DNA of 64,000 nt from Marinobacter sp. 1-4A (GCF_016597725.1 NZ_VCGY01000005.1:186001-250000); one strand, 5' to 3'; positions 1-11,125 are shown, counted from the stretch's first letter. The notes: a model not told the origin generated them from the sequence alone. Made by a program: numbers and translations.

Positions 1-377
1 GTGCGGATCCATCGGAAGTGACGATTCGTATCGTCGATATTGAAGAGAGCCAGTCATTGAATCACCAATACCGAGGCAAGGACAAACCCACCAATGTGTT
101 GTCCTTTCCATTTGAAGCGCCAGCCGGTATAACGGTGCCATTAGCAGGGGATCTCGTTATTTGTGCCCCAGTTGTGGAAAATGAGGCAAAATTACAACAC
201 AAAGAACCATCGGCCCATTGGGCACATATGGTTATTCACGGTATGTTGCATCTTCAGGGATACGATCATATAAATGACGAAGATGCAGAGGCCATGGAAG
301 CCTTGGAAATTCAATTGCTGGCAAAGTTTGGTTTCAGCAATCCCTACGAAGCAGAGGAAACGGTAAAAGACTCATGA
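1..377 (+). CDS. ybeY: Endoribonuclease YbeY, 5' end missing
   Basis: Metal-dependent endoribonuclease needed for 16S rRNA 3'-end maturation and ribosome quality control. The frame is open from base 3 ([12 protein letters not shown]), so the true start lies left of the window; the GTG at 18 is internal, because about 120 residues are seen against about 155 in the family. The zinc signature H-x3-H-x5-G-x-x-H is intact at 236-268 ([11 protein letters not shown]). The stop overlaps the corC start (ATGA), and the ybeY-corC-lnt order is the usual gammaproteobacterial one. Confidence 0.93.
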   Translation, partial: ADPSEVTIRIVDIEESQSLNHQYRGKDKPTNVLSFPFEAPAGITVPLAGDLVICAPVVENEAKLQHKEPSAHWAHMVIHGMLHLQGYDHINDEDAEAMEALEIQLLAKFGFSNPYEAEETVKDS

Positions 378-1222
378 GCGACGATCAGTCGAGTCGCAGT
401 CAGGGCTCCAACAAGTCCTGGCTGGAGCGTATATCACACGCCTTCTCCAGCGGGCCGGAATCTATCGAAGACGTGCTGGAGGTTCTAAGAAGCGCGGAAA
501 CTGAGGGCATCATCGACGCCGATGCCATGAGCATTATCGAAGGTGCCATGCAGGTGGTGGACATGCGAGTGGATGAAATTATGATCCCCCGCTCCCAAAT
601 GGTCACTGTACGTGCGTCTCAGGATCCCAAAGAATACCTAGGTGAAATTATCCGGTCTGCCCATAGCCGCTTCCCGGTTATTGGCGATAGTCAGGATGAT
701 GTTATCGGCGTGCTTCTTGCAAAAGATCTTCTGCCTCTGGCGCTTGATGACGATATGGACTGGTCGCACGTGCGCGAACTTCTGCGCCCCCCCACCTTTG
801 TTCCTGAAAGCAAACGCCTGAACCAGTTGCTCAAGCAGTTCAAGGAAAACCGCAATCACATGGCCATAGTCGTGGACGAATACGGCGGCACGGCGGGTCT
901 GGTAACCATTGAAGATGTGTTGGAGCAAATCGTCGGAGAAATCGAAGATGAACACGATTTCGACGAAGAAACACACATCAAGGCCCGAGGCGATGGCTCC
1001 CACGCCGTAAAGGCGGTCACCCCGGTTGATGATTTCAACGAGTTTTTTAATACCGGATTTGATGAAGAAGAATTCGACACCATTGGCGGCGTAGTACTCA
1101 AGGAATTTGGTCACCTGCCCAGACGTGGCGAAACGGTTGAATTTGGCGGCTTGCGCTTTACCATTGCCAACGCTGATAACCGTGTCATCCGTCTGTTACA
1201 GGTAACCCGTAGTGAGCCCTGA
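374..1222 (+). CDS. corC: CorC/YbeX CBS-domain protein (Mg2+/Co2+ export related)
   Basis: Soluble 282-residue protein of the CorC/HlyC family, linked to magnesium and cobalt homeostasis. A CBS pair spans about residues 66-190, including the family signature [13 protein letters not shown] followed by an acidic stretch. A CorC_HlyC transporter-associated domain spans about 205-280. No transmembrane DUF21 domain precedes the CBS pair, so this is the short CorC type (E. coli 292 aa), not the CNNM-like membrane form. The start ATG overlaps the ybeY stop, and the stop lies inside lnt, indicating one translationally coupled operon. Confidence 0.93.
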   Translation: MSDDQSSRSQGSNKSWLERISHAFSSGPESIEDVLEVLRSAETEGIIDADAMSIIEGAMQVVDMRVDEIMIPRSQMVTVRASQDPKEYLGEIIRSAHSRFPVIGDSQDDVIGVLLAKDLLPLALDDDMDWSHVRELLRPPTFVPESKRLNQLLKQFKENRNHMAIVVDEYGGTAGLVTIEDVLEQIVGEIEDEHDFDEETHIKARGDGSHAVKAVTPVDDFNEFFNTGFDEEEFDTIGGVVLKEFGHLPRRGETVEFGGLRFTIANADNRVIRLLQVTRSEP

Positions 1223-2762
1223 TCAAGCATCACCTTCTAATACCCCAGCTTATTCGTTTTTCTCCAACCGCTGGTTAAGCGCGGCAACCCTTTTGGTTGC
1301 CGGCGCCCTGCAAACCCTGACCTTCTCGCCCTTCCACTTCTGGTGGCTTGGGCCTGTGTCTGCGGTGCTTATTTTGCTGGTGACTATTCCCATACCAGCA
1401 AACAAACTTTTTCTTTCGGGTTTGCTAGTTGGCTTGGGCCTATTTGGCTCGGGTGCCACTTGGGTCTACATTAGTATCAGTGAATTCGGCAACACCTCCA
1501 TTCCCGTTTCAGTTTTGCTCACAGCGGCCTTTGTGGCGGTACTAGCTCTATTCCCGGCCCTCGCCTTCTGGTTCTGGGGCAAGCTGGCTAAACACAGCGC
1601 TGTACGGCGGCTGATTCTATTCCCAGCCATTTGGATTCTCGGCGACTGGCTCCGTGGCTGGTTATTAACAGGTTTTCCCTGGCTCTATCTTGGCACTGCC
1701 CATACCGACGGGCCATTGGCAGGGATGGCGCCCGTGGTCGGCGTTCACGGCCTCACCTTCGTGATCGCGGCAAGCGGTGCTGCCATTATCGCTGCAGGCT
1801 GGTTTATCGCGCAACAGCGCCTAATCAGCGCTGGAATCGTCGCAGTTGCGGCACTCACTCCTTGGCTTGCCGCCCCGGCGCTCAACCGGGTTGACTGGAC
1901 AGATATCAGTACCGAACCCACGTCTGTGGCCGCTATGCAGGGCAACATTCCGCAGCAGGTCAAGTGGGACCCGGAGTTTCTGAAGGACCAGATCGTGGCT
2001 TATCTGGGCATGACGGAACCTTACTGGAACACTGATCTAATCCTTTGGCCAGAAACAGCTATTCCCATCCCTCAGGATCAGGCAGGTAAGATCATTGATC
2101 ACATTGCGGAGAAGCTGGGTGACGAGAGCACGCTGATAACCGGTATTCCGTGGTACGGTTTCAGCGAGCGAGCTAGCGGTTTTACCTTCCACAATAGTAT
2201 TACGGCCATTGGGAACGGCGAAGGAATTTATCACAAGCAGAAGTTGGTGCCTTTTGGGGAGTATGTTCCGCTTGAGGGTATTTTACGCGGGCTGATCGGT
2301 TTTTTTGACTTACCCATGTCGAGCTTTACTCGAGGCCCTGAAAACCAGTCGCCTTTGGTTGCTAACGGTACCAAGGTGATGCCGTTTATTTGCTACGAGG
2401 TGGCTTACCCGGACTTTCTTGCCCGCAATGCGGTTAATTCGGATTTGCTGCTAACGATCAGTAACGATGGCTGGTTCGGTGATTCTGTGGGACCGTTGCA
2501 GCATTTACAGATTGCGCGTATGCGAGCTTTGGAAACCGGACGTTATATGATTCGCGGTACCAATAATGGGGTGACGGCGATCATTGATAACAAGGGGCAG
2601 ATTACGGCACGTATTCCGCAGTTTGAGCGTGCGGTGCTAACTGGTGAAGTATTTAAGGCTAGTGGTAGCACGCCGTATATGATGACGGCTTCTTGGCCGG
2701 TTCTTACCTTAGCGTTGATTTTGATTGTGTTTGTTCGTGAGCGGGTTATTCCTAAAAACTGA
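1212..2762 (+). CDS. lnt: Apolipoprotein N-acyltransferase
   Basis: Inner-membrane enzyme that adds the third acyl chain to the N-terminal Cys of lipoproteins. The 516 residues (E. coli 512) begin with several hydrophobic segments (about 22-220), followed by a nitrilase-fold periplasmic domain. The catalytic triad is visible as E281 (WPETAIP), K342 (YHKQKLVPFGEY) and C394 (PFICYE); the K-to-C spacing of 52 equals that in E. coli. The start is GTG inside the 3' end of corC, 11 bases before the end of that gene. A long hairpin follows within 20 bases of the stop. Confidence 0.95.
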   Translation: MSPDQASPSNTPAYSFFSNRWLSAATLLVAGALQTLTFSPFHFWWLGPVSAVLILLVTIPIPANKLFLSGLLVGLGLFGSGATWVYISISEFGNTSIPVSVLLTAAFVAVLALFPALAFWFWGKLAKHSAVRRLILFPAIWILGDWLRGWLLTGFPWLYLGTAHTDGPLAGMAPVVGVHGLTFVIAASGAAIIAAGWFIAQQRLISAGIVAVAALTPWLAAPALNRVDWTDISTEPTSVAAMQGNIPQQVKWDPEFLKDQIVAYLGMTEPYWNTDLILWPETAIPIPQDQAGKIIDHIAEKLGDESTLITGIPWYGFSERASGFTFHNSITAIGNGEGIYHKQKLVPFGEYVPLEGILRGLIGFFDLPMSSFTRGPENQSPLVANGTKVMPFICYEVAYPDFLARNAVNSDLLLTISNDGWFGDSVGPLQHLQIARMRALETGRYMIRGTNNGVTAIIDNKGQITARIPQFERAVLTGEVFKASGSTPYMMTASWPVLTLALILIVFVRERVIPKN

Positions 2763-2781
2763 TTCGAGCCTAGGAGCATAC

Positions 2782-2888
2782 AGCCAAGGCCGTGTAGGTT
2801 TTCAAAACACGCTGTGAATACGTCCGTGTACGCTTGGCTCCGCCATCCATGGCTCCGCACAGTTTTGAAAACCTACACGGCCTTGGCT
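2782..2888. repeat. Variable-arm hairpin element, copy A
   Basis: Perfect 27-bp inverted arms (2782-2808 and 2862-2888) enclose a 53-nt core (2809-2861). The core contains GCTGTGAATAC, then a GTACGCTTGGCTCCGCC-like stretch and the small palindrome GCCATCCATGGC. The core is nearly identical to copy D (43892-43944), but the arms are unrelated. It lies between the convergent ends of lnt and ybeL, where a foldback this strong could end transcription both ways, though no T-run follows either arm. Confidence 0.85.
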
Positions 2889-2943
2889 ACCTCTGAGCCA
2901 GCGAAAGCCCACCAATGAACGCGCTTACCCTATAATGTATTTA

Positions 2944-3492
2944 TCAGCTTTCCTTGCGCGGCCAAATACTGGTAACCCGCTTGTAGTATTGCGAGCCGCA
3001 GGCTTCGCATGGTTCTAAATGGCTAGTCGATGTGAGGCACAGCATGTGCTCGCAGCTCAGACACTGGAACATACCAGCGGTGGCCACTTCCCCGGCGATG
3101 TATTGCCCGGCGTCATGGCTTTCGAGTTTTTGTCGCAGTGCCAGAGTGTCGACCAAGGTTTGGTCGGCAACCGACAGCAAGCGCTCGGTAAGCCGCTGTT
3201 CTAGCAACGCCAAATCAAGCTGCAACCATTCTGCCAGCCCTTCTCCGGTTTCGTCCACAAAGTGGATAAGGTGCTCAAGATCTCGCTGAAGGTAGGTCCC
3301 GAGGAGGCTGATTTCATCTCTGGTCATCTCCTCCAGCTCTTGCTCTGCCTCAATCGCTTTATCAACTTCTTCTTCCAAAGTGTCCAAAGAAGTTTCCTGT
3401 ATTGCTCTTAGGCGACTCTGCACTCGCTCGAGCATACGGTCATATACTTCGAGGGCTTTTCCGGATAAGTGACTTCTTTCTGGCTCTGTCAT
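2944..3492 (-). CDS. ybeL: YbeL-type zinc-ribbon protein (DUF1451)
   Basis: 182-residue cytoplasmic protein of unknown function. A long, charged, probably coiled-coil N-terminal part (about 10-135) precedes a C-terminal zinc ribbon with two CxxC knuckles, C144/C147 and C162/C165. The same family (E. coli YbeL) sits beside leuS in enterobacteria, which supports the name. It is divergent from leuS, with hairpin copy B in the intergenic space. The first ATG has the purine-rich stretch GAGGAGTCC just upstream. Confidence 0.85.
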   Translation of the reverse strand: MTEPERSHLSGKALEVYDRMLERVQSRLRAIQETSLDTLEEEVDKAIEAEQELEEMTRDEISLLGTYLQRDLEHLIHFVDETGEGLAEWLQLDLALLEQRLTERLLSVADQTLVDTLALRQKLESHDAGQYIAGEVATAGMFQCLSCEHMLCLTSTSHLEPCEACGSQYYKRVTSIWPRKES

Positions 3493-3520
3493 GGAGGACT
3501 CCTCATAATTTACGGGGCGT

Positions 3521-3618
3521 CAGCCGGTGGGTCTCCCCGGAACTGTCGGCAGCAGGGATGCTGCCGACAAGCCTACATGGATGTATTCACGGCGTGTTCC
3601 GGGGAGACCCACCGGCTG
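3521..3618. repeat. Variable-arm hairpin element, copy B (core reversed)
   Basis: Perfect 23-bp arms (3521-3543 and 3596-3618) surround a 52-nt core (3544-3595) that matches copies A and D when read on the minus strand (GTGAATACATCC, then a TGTAGGCTT stretch). Its second half holds an independent perfect hairpin, GTCGGCAGCA/TGCTGCCGAC with a 4-nt loop, where A and D have only GCCATCCATGGC. It sits in the divergent ybeL-leuS region, upstream of both genes, so a simple terminator role does not fit. Confidence 0.85.
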
Positions 3619-3726
3619 GCAACCTTCACCTTATTTATCATCATGGCACAGTATCAGGCTTTTGGCAGGCTACCTGTTACGCCTTCTGTGCGTTAGAATG
3701 TTCGGCCGCTCCGCACATCATTTTGA

Positions 3727-6339
<2,613 letters not shown>

Positions 6340-6340
6340 T

Positions 6341-6931
6341 ATGCAGCTCCGCACTGTGCATGCAGGCACCGCCAAATGGTTTATCGCAGGGTTACTGGCG
6401 GCCAACCTAGGTGCCTGCGGCTTCCAGTTGCGGAGCGCACCGCCGGTTTCCTCGGCTTTGGAACCGCTTATGCTGGACTGTCAACCTCCCGTTCCTACTT
6501 CCCTTTGCCTAGCCGTGCGTCAGCAACTTGAACTTGGAGGCGTTGAGCTGGCAACGGAAGAGGCAGGCTCAAACTATCAGCTCAGCATTCGCGGCTTTGA
6601 GCAGGACCGTCGCGCCTCGGCTATTACTGTCCAAGCTGCAGCCGCAGAGTACACACTTAGACACTCGGTGAGCCTTGAGCTGATAAGCACTGATGGCGTT
6701 CCTGTTATTGCCAACACCCGCCTCACCACCACCGAGAGCTACAGGTACGACGAGACCAATGTACTCGCCAAACAGCGCGAGGAAGACAACCTGCAGCAGC
6801 AATTAAGCGATCGTTTAGCTCAACAGATCATATTCCGGCTTGCTCCGATTACCAGAGAACGGCTGCGAGAAATTCGAGACCAGCACCAGAAGTCCAACTC
6901 TCCGGCAAAATCGCAAAACGCCACACCATGA
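6341..6931 (+). CDS. lptE: LPS-assembly lipoprotein LptE
   Basis: Outer-membrane lipoprotein that plugs the LptD barrel and delivers lipopolysaccharide to the cell surface. The 196-residue precursor has a signal peptide ending in the lipobox LGAC, with C26 as the lipidated residue, followed by the family's GFQLR segment. The C-terminus is charged and Gln-rich. It starts one base after the leuS stop and its stop overlaps holA (ATGA), giving the conserved leuS-lptE-holA operon. Confidence 0.92.
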   Translation: MQLRTVHAGTAKWFIAGLLAANLGACGFQLRSAPPVSSALEPLMLDCQPPVPTSLCLAVRQQLELGGVELATEEAGSNYQLSIRGFEQDRRASAITVQAAAAEYTLRHSVSLELISTDGVPVIANTRLTTTESYRYDETNVLAKQREEDNLQQQLSDRLAQQIIFRLAPITRERLREIRDQHQKSNSPAKSQNATP

Positions 6932-7935
6932 AAACCAATCCGGGCCAACTGACACAGCTGCTCCGAAAAGGCCTTGCACCGGTCTACCTTATTTCCGGAG
7001 ACGAGCCGTTACTGGTGCAGGAATGTTGCGATCAAATCCGGAGCGCTGCCAAAGATGCAGGTTTTCACGACCGTTTAACGTTTCAAGCGGATCAACAACT
7101 CGATTGGAACACTGTGGCCGACGAATTCAGCGCCATGTCCTTGTTCTCCGACCGGCGCCGAATCGAAATCCGTTTGCCGACAGGTAAGTTGGGAGACGGC
7201 CGCACCGTTCTAGAAAGGGTTCTCGCACAACCGCCGGAAGACATTATCCTCCTTCTGATCAGCACACGTCTGGACGCGGCAGAAACTCGCCGAAAGTGGT
7301 ACAAAGAACTCCAATCCAAAGGTGTGCATGTACCGGTATGGCCGGTGGATGCAGACAAATTTTCTGGTTGGCTTCAACAGCGGGCTAAAAACCAAGGCCT
7401 TAGCCTGACCCGCGGAGCACTCGCAATGTTGGCAGAACGGCTTGAGGGGAACCTGCTGGCCGCCAGTCAGGAGCTCGACAGACTGTCACTGCTGAGCAAT
7501 GGCAATACGATAGATGAAGAAACAATAGAGCAAGCCGTTCAGGACAGTTCGCGCTTTAACGGGTATGAACTGGTAACCGAGCTACTCAGCGGCCGAGCGC
7601 CTCACGCAGGTAAGATGATTGGCGTACTGCAGCAAGAAGGTGAAAACCCCCTCGGACTTCTGGCGGTACTAACCCGTGACATCAACTTGCTTCTAGAATT
7701 GAAAACGGGTGAGAACAGAGCTGAAACCCCCTCCGCATTCTTCAAAAAGCGCGGCGTCTTCCAGCCACAACGAGCGCGGGCGCTGGAGCAAGCGGCCCGG
7801 CGCCTAACCCCTGTGCAACTGCACGAAGCCTTGAAACTGTGCAGCCAAGTTGATCGAGCCACAAAAGGCTTTGATACTCTGTCCCCCTGGCACTACCTAC
7901 GCGATATGTCTGCGCTTCTGGCTTCAAGATCCTGA
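6928..7935 (+). CDS. holA: DNA polymerase III delta subunit
   Basis: Clamp-loader subunit that opens the beta clamp. The 335 residues (E. coli 343) begin with the typical PVYLISGDEPLLVQEC segment, which corresponds to the AAA+-like N-terminal domain without a functional Walker A. A C-terminal helical collar domain follows (about 210-335). Translationally coupled to lptE by a 4-base overlap. A promoter-like sequence for the next gene overlaps its stop codon. Confidence 0.93.
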   Translation: MKTNPGQLTQLLRKGLAPVYLISGDEPLLVQECCDQIRSAAKDAGFHDRLTFQADQQLDWNTVADEFSAMSLFSDRRRIEIRLPTGKLGDGRTVLERVLAQPPEDIILLLISTRLDAAETRRKWYKELQSKGVHVPVWPVDADKFSGWLQQRAKNQGLSLTRGALAMLAERLEGNLLAASQELDRLSLLSNGNTIDEETIEQAVQDSSRFNGYELVTELLSGRAPHAGKMIGVLQQEGENPLGLLAVLTRDINLLLELKTGENRAETPSAFFKKRGVFQPQRARALEQAARRLTPVQLHEALKLCSQVDRATKGFDTLSPWHYLRDMSALLASRS

Positions 7936-7959
7936 CATAGATCAAACGCAACCTATATA
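7932..7959 (+). promoter_or_regulatory. Candidate sigma70 promoter for the coiled-coil gene
   Basis: CTGACA (7932-7937), a 16-nt spacer and TATATA (7954-7959) give a fair sigma70-type promoter, with the -35 overlapping the holA stop. It would place the small gene at 8046 in its own transcript with an untranslated leader of about 80 nt. Motif reading only. Confidence 0.4.
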
Positions 7960-8045
7960 TAACCTTTCTTGCTTCACTGTCACTTGACTGTTTTTCATAC
8001 CCCGGCGCATGGTGGAGAACCACTCATTAAACAGAGGTGCTTGAT

Positions 8046-8309
8046 ATGGGTATTCAAGAAGAACTTAAATCGCTCTCGGATAAAATCAAACAATATCGCG
8101 ACGAAGCACGCGTTCAGCTGCATTTGGCGCGCCAGGAAGTAAAAGATGAGTTTGATGACCTCGAGCAAGAATGGGATAAATTCCGAGTCCGGTTTGATCA
8201 AGTAATGGATGAGGCGAGCGAAGCATCTCAGGAAGCACGGCAAACGGCAAAAAAGCTGGGCGAAGATTTGAAGTCGAGCTACCAGAATATTCGCGACAAA
8301 ATGAAGTAA
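8046..8309 (+). CDS. Small charged coiled-coil protein, function unknown
   Basis: 87 residues, almost entirely Glu/Lys/Asp/Gln/Ala in heptad-like spacing with no Cys, Pro or signal peptide, predicted to be one continuous helix or coiled coil. The ATG at 8046 is chosen because GAGGTG lies 7 bases upstream; an in-frame GTG at 8037 is part of that ribosome site. It stands alone, with its own promoter-like sequence and a hairpin after the stop. I do not recognise a named family, and its size and composition alone do not assign a function. Confidence 0.75.
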   Translation: MGIQEELKSLSDKIKQYRDEARVQLHLARQEVKDEFDDLEQEWDKFRVRFDQVMDEASEASQEARQTAKKLGEDLKSSYQNIRDKMK

Positions 8310-8348
8310 AAACGTTAAGCCGTTAACACTACGCTGTAAATTTTAACC

Positions 8349-8375
8349 TAAGGGCTCTTGTATCAAGAGCCCTTA
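8349..8375. terminator. Hairpin after the coiled-coil gene
   Basis: Perfect 12-bp stem (8349-8360 and 8364-8375, TAAGGGCTCTTG and its complement) with a 3-nt loop, 40 bases after the stop codon. No T-run follows, so it may stabilise the 3' end rather than act as a classical terminator. Confidence 0.55.
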
Positions 8376-8508
8376 TGCCATAATCCTCCCATAAGTGAAC
8401 TGCACGTCATTATTTTTCCGGCAAACCCGCCTTATTTCGCCAATGACAGCGATGATTAAGGCCCGGTTCGCCAAGGCGCTGTCAGACGCTAAGAGGTAAC
8501 ATTGGCTC

Positions 8509-9144
8509 ATGAAAAACTCTCTTACCCTCATTACAGCTCTTACTCTGTTTTTAGCAACGGCAGTTGTTGTCGCACAAAATACGCGCTTCAGCGACCCGGA
8601 CACGGTCATCAAGGAGGAATTCTGGGGGAACCTCTACTCCGAAGGTGGTCAATCCTTCTTCTGCGACAAAGAATTCTCTAAGAAAGGCTTCTCGCTGACA
8701 GAGGGATATATTTATCCTCTCGCCGATATACGCAATGCTCTTTCATGTGGCACCACACGTCAGTGCGAGCAAGACAACCGTTATCGCCAAATCGCTTCTG
8801 ACCTTCACAATATGATCCCGGTGGGAAACCGCACCGAGCTTCGGCGTAGAAACACCCGCTATGACAATATTGAGGCGTCAATTGAAGAGAACGATTGTGG
8901 CATCCGAGAAAGCGGCATTTTCTTCGAGCCTCCCACCAGAGTAAAAGGTGATATCGCCCGCAGCATGGGCTATATGGTTGGCACCTACGGTCTCCCCTGG
9001 CTTGGGCCAGCTCAGGTATTCCAAGGCTGGAATCGGGCCGACCCGCCAGATGACAGAGAGCTGTCGCGGCATAAGCGCATAGCGGAGATTCAGGGAAATG
9101 AGAATCCCTTTATTACTGATCCGACTCGCATGGAGCGCCTTTAG
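8509..9144 (+). CDS. Endonuclease I (EndA/NucM)-like secreted protein, active-site pair missing
   Basis: 211-residue precursor with a signal peptide (about 1-22, ending VVAQ). The order of segments follows periplasmic endonuclease I: EFWGNLYSEGGQSFFC, a middle segment, SDLHNMIP (97-104), GDIARSMGYM, and a C-terminal RIAEIQGNENPF. Family members carry WEHVVP, whose Glu binds metal and whose His is the general base. Here the aligned segment is EGYIYP (65-70), so His becomes Tyr67 and Glu becomes Gly66. The later Asn of the metal site may survive as N115. Cysteines at 52, 80, 86 and 134 suggest disulfides. It is either a non-catalytic paralogue or uses other residues. Confidence 0.72.
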   Translation: MKNSLTLITALTLFLATAVVVAQNTRFSDPDTVIKEEFWGNLYSEGGQSFFCDKEFSKKGFSLTEGYIYPLADIRNALSCGTTRQCEQDNRYRQIASDLHNMIPVGNRTELRRRNTRYDNIEASIEENDCGIRESGIFFEPPTRVKGDIARSMGYMVGTYGLPWLGPAQVFQGWNRADPPDDRELSRHKRIAEIQGNENPFITDPTRMERL

Positions 9145-9190
9145 TTTAGTGCCCCAGACCAACTAACTGTCTAATGGCAAAACTGAATAC

Positions 9191-9226
9191 CATAAAAAAA
9201 GCAGGCCAAAGAGCCTGCTTTTTTAT
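9191..9226. terminator. Bidirectional rho-independent terminator
   Basis: GCAGGC/GCCTGC stem flanked by seven A on the left and six T on the right, extended by CATA/TATG pairing. It lies between the convergent endonuclease I-like gene and the acyl-CoA dehydrogenase gene and would serve both. Confidence 0.9.
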
Positions 9227-9270
9227 GGTCGATAGGGGACTCAACTACTTAGAGCCCCCATACAGAGCCG

Positions 9271-11067
9271 TTAAAATTCCTCGGCAGTATGCGCCATCAT
9301 AGAATCACTACCACTGCGAATACCCTCTGCAAGAGAGACGGTTTTCGGCAGTAGACGGTCATAGTAGAAGCGTGCAGTCTTCAGTTTTCCACTGTAGAAG
9401 CCAGACGTATCATCACCCGCCTTTGGTGCGGCCGCTTTAACAATTCGAGCCCACATGTAGCCCAATGCTGTTAGCCCAAACAGGTCCAGATAATCCACTG
9501 AAGCGGCACCAATGGCGTTGGGGTTGTCGGAGGCTTGCTTGATAACATGCTCAGTCACGTCAGACAAACGCTCGAATGCAGCTGCGAGTGGCTCGATATA
9601 TGGACGCAGGCTTTCTTCACTGCTGTTTTCTTCAATGAAGCTGGCGACATCTTCAGCGAACAGCTCATACAGCTTGCCCTGACTGCCAACAACCTTACGC
9701 CCCATCAAATCCAGTGCCTGAATACCGTTGGTACCCTCGTAGATCTGGGTAATACGGCAGTCACGTACCAACTGCTCTTGGCCCCACTCACGGATAAACC
9801 CGTGACCACCAAACACTTGCTGGCCCATAATGCAGGCGTCAAGACCACGGTCCGTTAGGAATGCTTTTGCGACTGGCGTCAGCAACGCAACCATGCCCTC
9901 GGCGTGCTTGCGACGATCTTCATCAGCCGCATCTGCGTACTTGGAAATGTCCAGCCATTGCGCCACGTAGGTCGAGAAAGCGCGACCGCCTTCCACATAG
10001 CCCTTCATAGTCAGCAGCATGCGGCGCACATCCGGATGAACCAAGATCGGATCTGCCGCCTTTTCCGGCTGTTGCGCACCAGTTGGCGCACGGCTTTGGA
10101 TGCGCTCCATGGCGTATTCCCGTGCACTTTGCAGGGAAGCTTCTGCGGCGCCTACACCCTGAATACCAACGCCTAGGCGCTCGTAGTTCATCATGGTGAA
10201 CATAGCGTTCAGGCCTTTGTTTTCCTCGCCTACCAGCCAGCCTTTGGCACCATCAAAGTTCATCACGCAGGTTGCGGAACCTTTGATGCCCATTTTCTTC
10301 TCGATGGAGCCACAGCTGAAACTATTACGCTCGCCCAAGGATCCATCATCGTTCACCAGAAACTTGGGAACCAGCAGCAAAGAGATTCCCTTGGGACCCT
10401 TCGGGGCTCCCGGCAGCTTGGCCAACACAAGGTGGATAATATTCTCCGCCATGTCGTGTTCGCCCCAAGTGATAAAAATCTTGGTGCCAGTTACATTGAA
10501 CGATCCGTCGTCGTTTGGCTCAGCTTTGGTGCGGATAATACCCAGATCCGTGCCGGCATGGGGCTCAGTCAAGTCCATAGCACCAGCCCAAACACCGGAG
10601 TACATGTTAGGAAGGTACTTTTCTTTCAACTCCTGACTGCCGTGTGCGTCGAGTGCAAGGCAAGCACCGGCTGTCAGCATCGGAGCCAGGCCAAAAGCCA
10701 TATTGGCGCCCTGCATCATCTCTTCAAATTGGGCCACCAACGTTTTAGGCATGCCCATTCCGCCAAATTCAGGGTTGCCGCCAAGACCGTTCCAACCGCC
10801 CTCTACAATCGTCTGATAAGCTTCTTTAAAACCATCTGGCGAAGTTACCTCGCCCTCCTTCCACTTACAGCCTTGTTCATCCGCTTCGCGGTTTAGCGGG
10901 GCGAGAACACCGCTTGTGATTTTACCGGCTTCTTCAAGAATCGCGTCAGCGGTGTCCGGATCAACATTCTCCGCCACTTTGGGTAATGATGCCCAGAGCG
11001 CAGGAGCATCAAAAACTTCGTTTAGAACAAAACGCATGTCACGCAAGGGTGCCTGATAATCAGCCAT
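9271..11067 (-). CDS. Acyl-CoA dehydrogenase, 600-residue C-extended type (1)
   Basis: FAD-dependent acyl-CoA dehydrogenase of the long subfamily (598 aa) with an extra C-terminal helical domain, as in DmdC-like and Pseudomonas PA0506-0508-type enzymes; it would oxidise an acyl-CoA to the 2-enoyl-CoA. Visible features are LTEPHAGTDLG, TGTKIFITWGEHDM and the IYEGTNGIQALDL segment containing the likely catalytic Glu. The ATG at 11067 is chosen because GGAGAG lies 7 bases upstream. It is the paralogue of the next gene, which starts with the same motif (APLRD). The substrate cannot be told from sequence. Confidence 0.9.
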   Translation of the reverse strand: MADYQAPLRDMRFVLNEVFDAPALWASLPKVAENVDPDTADAILEEAGKITSGVLAPLNREADEQGCKWKEGEVTSPDGFKEAYQTIVEGGWNGLGGNPEFGGMGMPKTLVAQFEEMMQGANMAFGLAPMLTAGACLALDAHGSQELKEKYLPNMYSGVWAGAMDLTEPHAGTDLGIIRTKAEPNDDGSFNVTGTKIFITWGEHDMAENIIHLVLAKLPGAPKGPKGISLLLVPKFLVNDDGSLGERNSFSCGSIEKKMGIKGSATCVMNFDGAKGWLVGEENKGLNAMFTMMNYERLGVGIQGVGAAEASLQSAREYAMERIQSRAPTGAQQPEKAADPILVHPDVRRMLLTMKGYVEGGRAFSTYVAQWLDISKYADAADEDRRKHAEGMVALLTPVAKAFLTDRGLDACIMGQQVFGGHGFIREWGQEQLVRDCRITQIYEGTNGIQALDLMGRKVVGSQGKLYELFAEDVASFIEENSSEESLRPYIEPLAAAFERLSDVTEHVIKQASDNPNAIGAASVDYLDLFGLTALGYMWARIVKAAAPKAGDDTSGFYSGKLKTARFYYDRLLPKTVSLAEGIRSGSDSMMAHTAEEF

Positions 11068-11110
11068 CAACTCTCTCCAATATCAAAAAACCGTTCAATT
11101 TCGAAAAGTC

Positions 11111-11125
11111 CAAGTTCAAAACTTG
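11111..11125. promoter_or_regulatory. Short palindrome upstream of acyl-CoA dehydrogenase 1
   Basis: CAAGTT-CAA-AACTTG, a 15-nt palindrome 44 bases upstream of the start codon of the minus-strand gene. It is well placed for an operator, but the regulator is not recognised. Confidence 0.3.

Noticed and set aside
638..1114. 158-codon minus-strand frame inside corC
   Set aside because: Antisense shadow of a well-supported gene, Phe/Val-rich, without start signals.
2543..2860. Minus-strand frame ending in lnt with an HGWRSQAYTDVFTA-like stretch
   Set aside because: The stretch is the translated core of hairpin copy A; the same 'protein' appears at the other copies, which shows it is a repeat and not a gene.
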